Source: Erysipelotrichaceae bacterium (GTDB lineage: Bacteria; Bacillota_I; Bacilli_A; Erysipelotrichales; Erysipelotrichaceae). From it: a DNA stretch of 53,737 nt. The notes beneath the pieces are model-generated. The model worked only from the letters and a program-made list of their open reading frames with translations. It was not told the DNA's origin and searched no databases. Shown here piece after piece: positions 48,981-53,737 of this stretch. The stretch covers positions 1 through 53,737 of the forward strand of contig JAFRIG010000058.1 of the NCBI GenBank assembly GCA_017432895.1, written 5' to 3'. The translations under genes were made by a program, and so were the position numbers. Numbering within the stretch: position 1 is the stretch's first letter; every line of letters begins with the position of its first letter.

Positions 48981-49003
48981 GAAAATCCCTGTAAAACAGG
49001 GAT
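48981..49003 (-). terminator. Rho-independent terminator of the short ssb gene
   Basis: An 8-bp stem ATCCCTGT/ACAGGGAT with a 3-nt loop, then TTTTCTT on the minus strand. Confidence 0.85.
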
Positions 49004-49005
49004 CT

Positions 49006-49299
49006 CTAGTTGAGGATACTGATCGAATTGCCAAACAGGCTCGCATGGTAATAGACAGTACCTTCCTTGTCGTAATTGTTGGCCTGGACCCGACCACTTA
49101 CAGCTACGAACTGTCCGATCCGATAGTCCTCATCGGCCAGATTGCGGAAGACGACGACTTCGAAGATGTCGCTTTCATCCGCCTGGTCTTTGTTTGCCTT
49201 GTTTACCGCAATTTTCAGCCGGCATAGAGGGATGCCATTGCCAGTCTGGGCTCTTTCCGGTTCAAGACAGATCCTTCCGACCAGATAAAATCCGTTCAT
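49006..49299 (-). CDS. Short single-stranded DNA-binding protein
   Basis: A 97-residue OB-fold protein of the SSB family (MNGFYLVGRICLEPE start; IFEVVVFRNLADEDYRIGQFVAVSGRVQ in the middle). It lacks the Gly/Pro-rich linker and the acidic DDDIPF-type tail that recruits partners, so it is not the main replication SSB. In that respect it resembles the short SsbB/YwpH-type proteins of competence; dprA in the same window would fit, but that is inference. AAAGGAGG precedes the ATG. Monocistronic. Confidence 0.85.
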   Translation of the reverse strand: MNGFYLVGRICLEPERAQTGNGIPLCRLKIAVNKANKDQADESDIFEVVVFRNLADEDYRIGQFVAVSGRVQANNYDKEGTVYYHASLFGNSISILN

Positions 49300-49410
49300 A
49301 GACCTCCTTTCCGCTTACCTGTACTATTAATCTATCACGGATCTATGCAAAAATATTCCCAAGTTTTTCCCATCTTTTGGGGCTGTTTTTCCACATTAAA
49401 ATACACAAAA

Positions 49411-49431
49411 GAAAAAACGCATCGCTGCGTT
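49411..49431 (-). terminator. Rho-independent terminator of ftsK
   Basis: AACGCA/TGCGTT around GCGA, followed by TTTTC on the minus strand; overlaps the ftsK stop. Confidence 0.8.
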
Positions 49432-51859
49432 AGTTCTCTTCATCCTCATCCTTGAGATAGACTTCCCGTGGTTTGGAACCGTTGGCGGGTCCGATGATAC
49501 CGCGATCTTCCAAAGTGTCGATCAGTCTGGCTGCCCGGTTGTAACCGATGCCAAATCTTCTCTGCAGCAGTGAAGTCGAAGCCTTCTTTTGCGCTCTGAC
49601 GAATTCGACGACCTCATCGTAGAGCGAATCCTGGCTGTCCGCACTGGCGGAACCCGACATCACGGTCGTGCCGTTCATGTTGGTCAGGAATTCATAGTAG
49701 GAATCCTCGTATTCCGGCTTGGCCTGCTGCTTGCAATAGGCGGTGATCTTGTTGATCTCGCGATCGGTCACATAGACCCCCTGCATTCTGATGGGAGCGG
49801 TCTCGCCTTGCGGATAGTAAAGCATATCGCCGTTGCCTAAAAGTCTTTCGGCTCCGGTCTGGTCAAGGATGGTCCTTGAGTCGATCGAAGAAGCCACGGC
49901 AAAGGAAATGCGTGACGGGATATTGGATTTGATCAGGCCGGTGATGACATCGGTCGAAGGTCTCTGGGTAGCCACGATCAGATGGATGCCCGAAGCTCTG
50001 GCCAATTGCGTGATACGCTGGATGGAAAGTTCAACATCCTTGCCGGCAATCGCCATCAGATCGGCCAATTCGTCGATGATGACGACCATAAACGGCAGCT
50101 TGTTCATCGGCTCTTCGCCGTCTTTGAGGTTGGCGTTGTATTCGTTTACGAAGTTGTTGAAACCATCAATGTTCCTGACACCTGCCGTCGCAAAAGCATC
50201 GTATCTTTCTTCCATGATGACGACAACCTTCTTTAACATATTGGAAGCCATCTGCGCATCGTCGATGATCGGCCACAACAGATGCGGGATATCCTTGTAA
50301 GGCGTGAATTCGACCTTTTTAGGGTCGACCAGGACCAGCTTGACATCTTCGGGATCCGTCCTTAACAAAAAGGAAGTGATGATGGAATTGATGCAGACCG
50401 ATTTACCTGAACCGGTCGCTCCGGCGATCAGAAGATGCGGCATCCTGCTCAGGTCGCAGAAGACCGGCTTGCCCATCAGGTCCTTGCCCAAGGCAAACAA
50501 TAAGGGCAGCTTGCGCTTTTCCATCGGGATGTTCTTGATCAGATCCAGCATCTTGACCGGGATCGGTTCAACGTTAGGGATCTCGATGCCGACGGCACTG
50601 CGGCCGGGAATCGGCGCTTCGATACGGATGTCTTTGGCCGCCAGTTCCATCTTGATGTTGTCGGAGATGTTCATGATCTTGTTGATCTTGACCGAAGAGT
50701 CCGGCTTGATCTCGAATTTGGTGACGGATGGTCCGATATAGGTATTGAGAAGTTCGGCTTCGATATTGAAGTTCTTCAGTATCTCGATGACTCTTTCCCC
50801 TTTTACGGCCGCTGAAGTCTTGTTGACACTGGAAGAAGAGGAAGTCGAAGCTTCCAGGAACTCATCATAGGGTTTGGGCAGTCGATAAGTCCCGCTGTTT
50901 TTCTTGCGGCGGACGACTTTGGGAGCTGTCTCTTCATGAACTTCCGTGATGATCTCGGTCTTGACTTCTTCAACAGCTTCCTTCTTTTCTTTTACCCGAT
51001 CGCCATAGATCTCTTTTTCATTCAGGTTTATGAAAGTCGGTGATTTGGAAAGGATGGCCTCTCTTTGTTTACGGGCTTTTTCTTCCTCAGCCTTGCGCTT
51101 TTTCTCTTCGGCCTCCTGTTTGGCCTGATCCAAAGCCATCTGCTCCAGCAGAGCCTTTCTTTCCTTTTCGGCCTCTTCCTGTTCCGCCAATCTGGCCATC
51201 TCTTCGGCCTGACGGGCCTTGCGTTCCTCTTCCGCTTTGGCGGCAGCGATCCTTTGCTGTTCACGACGCTTCTTCAGCTCTTCCTGACGAGAAGATGAAT
51301 AATCCCTGGCCCCATAGAACATCTTGCGATAGACTTCCAAGGGCACGATCAGGATGGCTGCTATAAACAAAGCCGCCACAATGATGATCAGTGTCCCATT
51401 TCGCGTCGTCAACTGGGTAAATAAGGTATAAAGGAAATTGCCTAAAAGACCACCGGTCTTGACCAAGACCTGTTTGGAGAAGACCAGAAGTCCGTTATCT
51501 TTGAGATATTTGCCCAACAGCGCAAAAGAATCGGTCTCTTCGCAAATGAAGGCGTTGAGCAGGATCACGAAGATATTGGCGACGATCAGTCCGATCGAAG
51601 TCTTTTTTTCAAGCGGATATTTCTTCTTGAAGAAGAGATAGTAGATGCCATAGCCAAAGAGAGTAAAAAGCGGCACAATGTAAAGCGAGCCCAGCAGATA
51701 AGTCAGAATATTGTTGGTAACAGTGCCTAAAGAGCCCATCTTAAAGACCGTGAAAATAAGCAGAAGCCCCACCAGTAAAGAGACGATGAGCCACACCGTC
51801 CTTTTAGTTTCTTCGATCTTTGCCAGCTGTTTCTTAGTTTTCCTTGCCACTTTCCTCAC
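49430..51859 (-). CDS. ftsK: DNA translocase FtsK/SpoIIIE
   Basis: An 809-residue septal DNA pump. Four TM helices lie in the first 175 residues, then a long coiled-coil-like Glu/Lys/Arg/Ala-rich linker (about 190-270). The motor domain has Walker A GATGSGKSV (about 475-483), Walker B VVIIDELADLM, and RASGIHLIVATQRPS. A C-terminal winged-helix gamma domain (about 745-800, QRRFGIGYNRAARLIDTLEDRGIIG) follows. Starts with GTG inside the RNase J-like gene (26-bp overlap); a second GTG three codons on is nearer to GAGG and is possible. Confidence 0.95.
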   Translation of the reverse strand: MRKVARKTKKQLAKIEETKRTVWLIVSLLVGLLLIFTVFKMGSLGTVTNNILTYLLGSLYIVPLFTLFGYGIYYLFFKKKYPLEKKTSIGLIVANIFVILLNAFICEETDSFALLGKYLKDNGLLVFSKQVLVKTGGLLGNFLYTLFTQLTTRNGTLIIIVAALFIAAILIVPLEVYRKMFYGARDYSSSRQEELKKRREQQRIAAAKAEEERKARQAEEMARLAEQEEAEKERKALLEQMALDQAKQEAEEKKRKAEEEKARKQREAILSKSPTFINLNEKEIYGDRVKEKKEAVEEVKTEIITEVHEETAPKVVRRKKNSGTYRLPKPYDEFLEASTSSSSSVNKTSAAVKGERVIEILKNFNIEAELLNTYIGPSVTKFEIKPDSSVKINKIMNISDNIKMELAAKDIRIEAPIPGRSAVGIEIPNVEPIPVKMLDLIKNIPMEKRKLPLLFALGKDLMGKPVFCDLSRMPHLLIAGATGSGKSVCINSIITSFLLRTDPEDVKLVLVDPKKVEFTPYKDIPHLLWPIIDDAQMASNMLKKVVVIMEERYDAFATAGVRNIDGFNNFVNEYNANLKDGEEPMNKLPFMVVIIDELADLMAIAGKDVELSIQRITQLARASGIHLIVATQRPSTDVITGLIKSNIPSRISFAVASSIDSRTILDQTGAERLLGNGDMLYYPQGETAPIRMQGVYVTDREINKITAYCKQQAKPEYEDSYYEFLTNMNGTTVMSGSASADSQDSLYDEVVEFVRAQKKASTSLLQRRFGIGYNRAARLIDTLEDRGIIGPANGSKPREVYLKDEDEEN

Positions 51860-53519
51860 CCAGATTGATCTCGACGATGGCCGGTAAGATCATCGGTGCC
51901 TTGCCGGTCGTACGCATGACATAGCGCGAGATCAGCTCTCTTACTTCCATTCTTACCTGCATATTGTCATAAGTCCCCTCTTCCACATTCTTTTCGATCG
52001 TGGAGATCAGGATATTGCCTATTTCCGCCAGGATATGATCGGCATCTTTCAGATAGATGACGCCTCTGGACTGGATATCGGGTCCGCCGATGACTTTCTT
52101 GGTCTTGAAATCCAGGACCACACCACAGATTATAGCACCATCCGTGGAAAGTTTTTCCCGATCGCGCAGGACCATACCGGAGACGTTGCGCATATCGGAA
52201 GCATCGATGGCCTTGTCTTCCAGTTCGATCTGATCGCTGGTCGAAGACAAGCGGCTTCCTTCAAAGGTGGCGAACTGGCCGTTGTCCAGGATGATGATCT
52301 TGTCCGGCGTATAGCCCATATCGACGGCGATATCGGCATTGGAAACCAGATCGGAATATTCGCCCTTGATCGGCAGATAGTACTTCGGTCTGATCAGATA
52401 TAACATCATCTTGAGATCTTCGATCGACGCATGCATCGAAAGGATCTCTTTGGCATTGAGCTTGACGATGGAAACATCGGCCTTGTATAAGTCGTTTTCC
52501 ATAGTCGTCGCATCCTTTTCGGTACCCGGAACGACCGGGGAAACGATCAGAGCGATGTCCTGCTCACGCAGCTCGACAAGATCATCTTCACCGATAGCGA
52601 TATTGTTCATGAGCTTGAAGACCTGGTTGCCCGATCCGGAAACGACGATGACCACATCTTTGAGATCGTTGTTGAATTCATCTCTGTTCATGATGACGCC
52701 GCGCGGGATCTTGTAGTAGCCCATATCGTCGACCATCTTGAGCAGTTTGATATGTTCGTCGCTGTAGAAGAAGACTTTCTTCTTGTACTTGCTGGCAAGT
52801 TCCAGCACTTCCATGATGCGGAAAAGATTCTGCCGATACAGCGTGATCAATATGCGGCAGTCTTTTTCTTCAAAATAATGTTCAACGTGCTCCGTAATAC
52901 GGTGTTTCGGAGCCGTATAGCCGGGACGCTTGGAACCCGTCGATTCGCTCATCAGGACCAGGACATTCTTCTTGCCCAGGTCGGAGAGAGCGTTGATATC
53001 CATCGAAAAGGCCTTGTTTAAAAAGTCGTAGTCGAAGATGAACTCCGAAGTATAGACGATCAGGCCTGAATCGGTCTCAAAGGCATAGCCGACGCCATCC
53101 GCGATCGACTGCATGACCGGGAAGGTGTGGATGACTTGTGAACCGACTTTAAAAGTATCGTTTCTTTTAACGATGTGCACGTGCTTATTTTTGAGCTTAT
53201 GCAGCTTGAATTCCTCTTCCAGGATCTTGGCTGTCAAAGCGGTCGCATATACTTCGATATCAATCTGGCTGAGCAGATGGCCGATAGCCGACATGACATC
53301 ATCATGGCCATGAGAAATGAAGATACCCTTGACCCTGTCCTTGTGTTCGATCAGATAGGTAAAATCGGGAATGATGTATTCGATACCCAGCTGTTCGCTT
53401 TCGCTTGGATATTTTAAACCGGCTTCCAGGACAAAAATATCGCCATCTATTTCCACCAGGTACATGTTCTTGCCATCTTCGTCAAGACCGCCAAGTGCCA
53501 TTAAACGTATTTTCTGCAA
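51834..53519 (-). CDS. Degenerate RNase J paralogue (metallo-beta-lactamase/beta-CASP)
   Basis: A 561-residue protein with the full RNase J layout: beta-lactamase core, beta-CASP domain (about 205-340) and C-terminal domain (from about 450). The metal site is eroded. The HGHxDH motif reads HGHDDV (70-75), the NHSIPD motif reads MQSIAD (136-141), and the metal Asp of TGDFxFD is Glu159. HVSGHA reads ILSMHA with one His kept (363), and the conserved His of PVHGEY is Lys385 in PIKGEY. It is therefore probably inactive or nearly so, like a regulatory or scaffolding partner of a true RNase J (compare J1-J2 pairs). The start is TTG with GGAGG 9 nt upstream; an extended -10 (TGTTATAAT, 53550-53558) precedes it. 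ftsK follows with overlap. Confidence 0.88.
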   Translation of the reverse strand: MQKIRLMALGGLDEDGKNMYLVEIDGDIFVLEAGLKYPSESEQLGIEYIIPDFTYLIEHKDRVKGIFISHGHDDVMSAIGHLLSQIDIEVYATALTAKILEEEFKLHKLKNKHVHIVKRNDTFKVGSQVIHTFPVMQSIADGVGYAFETDSGLIVYTSEFIFDYDFLNKAFSMDINALSDLGKKNVLVLMSESTGSKRPGYTAPKHRITEHVEHYFEEKDCRILITLYRQNLFRIMEVLELASKYKKKVFFYSDEHIKLLKMVDDMGYYKIPRGVIMNRDEFNNDLKDVVIVVSGSGNQVFKLMNNIAIGEDDLVELREQDIALIVSPVVPGTEKDATTMENDLYKADVSIVKLNAKEILSMHASIEDLKMMLYLIRPKYYLPIKGEYSDLVSNADIAVDMGYTPDKIIILDNGQFATFEGSRLSSTSDQIELEDKAIDASDMRNVSGMVLRDREKLSTDGAIICGVVLDFKTKKVIGGPDIQSRGVIYLKDADHILAEIGNILISTIEKNVEEGTYDNMQVRMEVRELISRYVMRTTGKAPMILPAIVEINLGEESGKEN

Positions 53520-53549
53520 TGATTATATCCTCCGAAATTCATTAAAAAA

Positions 53550-53558
53550 ATTATAACA
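53550..53558 (-). promoter_or_regulatory. Extended -10 promoter of the RNase J-like gene
   Basis: TGTTATAAT on the minus strand, giving a leader of about 24 nt that carries GGAGG. Confidence 0.6.
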
Positions 53559-53561
53559 TAC

Positions 53562-53675
53562 TTATTCGATCAGATGCAGACCGCTTTGATCGAGTTCATA
53601 GACTTTATCCGCCACTTCTTCAATAAAGCGGCGGTCGTGGGAAACGGAAATGATGCAGCCCTTAAAAGCCGGCAC
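53562..53675 (-). pseudogene. 3' fragment of an ABC-F ATPase gene
   Basis: The last 37 codons of a frame end in TAA at 53562-53564. The peptide AFKGCIISVSHDRRFIEEVA, followed by a D-K-V-Y-E-L type strand, is the H-loop end (SVSHDRRF) of the second ATPase domain of ABC-F proteins. Upstream, the frame meets TAA at 53676-53678, and the sequence beyond does not encode ABC-F. So the gene is cut about 35 residues before its end. Disruption by an insertion element is the simplest reading, but the other half lies outside the window. An ABC-F protein works on ribosomes (antibiotic protection or translation), but this remnant cannot. Confidence 0.7.
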
Positions 53676-53703
53676 TTAAACACTTCCTTATCAGTAAAAC
53701 TTC

Positions 53704-53732
53704 CTAAAGTGGCTTAAAAGCTGCTTTTTTTA
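53704..53732 (+). terminator. Terminator-like hairpin at the break of the ABC-F gene
   Basis: On the plus strand AAAGTGGCTT and AAGCTGCTTT pair over 10 positions with two wobbles around a short A loop, then TTTTTT. CTTAAAAGC occurs on both sides of the break (53661-53669 and about 53713-53721). It may belong to the end of an inserted element. Confidence 0.5.
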
Positions 53733-53737
53733 TGTCA

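Overview
The window reads as a chromosomal segment of a low-to-mid GC anaerobic member of the Bacillota, most like the Erysipelotrichia. The evidence is inference from content. There is a one-chain pyruvate:ferredoxin oxidoreductase, a T-box in front of pheST, RNase J, YneF, RbgA, YhaM and TrmFO, a galactitol-type PTS, and a MurE without the DAP-specific DNPR motif. No tRNA, rRNA, CRISPR array, complete prophage or complete insertion sequence was seen. Almost every gene lies on the minus strand; the one intact plus-strand gene is at 5189-5728.

Region 1 (1-7742) is accessory and metabolic. A galactitol-type PTS operon runs EIIA, class II aldolase, an archaeal-type triosephosphate isomerase paralogue, EIIB, EIIC. 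It is followed by a small membrane protein and a YjbQ protein. Upstream lie a plus-strand membrane protein, yneF, a structured RNA that resembles 6S RNA, a thioredoxin-like lipoprotein, and an unusual PfkB kinase that could make the bisphosphate the aldolase cleaves.

Region 2 (7758-19333) holds pheST behind a Phe T-box, rplK-rplA behind a likely L1-binding leader, recX-yhaM, the large PFOR gene and an HI0933-type flavoprotein.

Region 3 (19411-25381) is a four-gene surface operon. A lone Phd/YefM-like protein comes first, then a membrane-anchored protein, a secreted GH73 glucosaminidase, and a membrane-anchored PASTA protein without a kinase domain. The promoter is strong, appears leaderless, and is flanked by a long-spaced inverted repeat.

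Region 4 (25410-53519) follows, gene by gene, the conserved Bacillota order known from Bacillus: ftsK, ffh, rpsP, khpA, rimM, trmD, rplS, lepB, rbgA, rnhB, dprA, topA, trmFO, xerC, then rpsB, tsf, pyrH, frr, uppS, cdsA, dxr, rseP. Local changes are an SRAP gene, a short SSB, a metallo-beta-lactamase-fold gene, an LtaS-like sulfatase plus murE where hslVU-codY would sit, and galE after rseP. At the right edge is a degenerate RNase J paralogue and a 3' fragment of an ABC-F ATPase gene that breaks off abruptly.

The most unusual cross-cutting signal is at gene starts. Several genes have a -10 hexamer exactly 6 nt before ATG with no Shine-Dalgarno, so the predicted transcript begins at the start codon. 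Other genes nearby have ordinary SDs, so two initiation modes seem to coexist.
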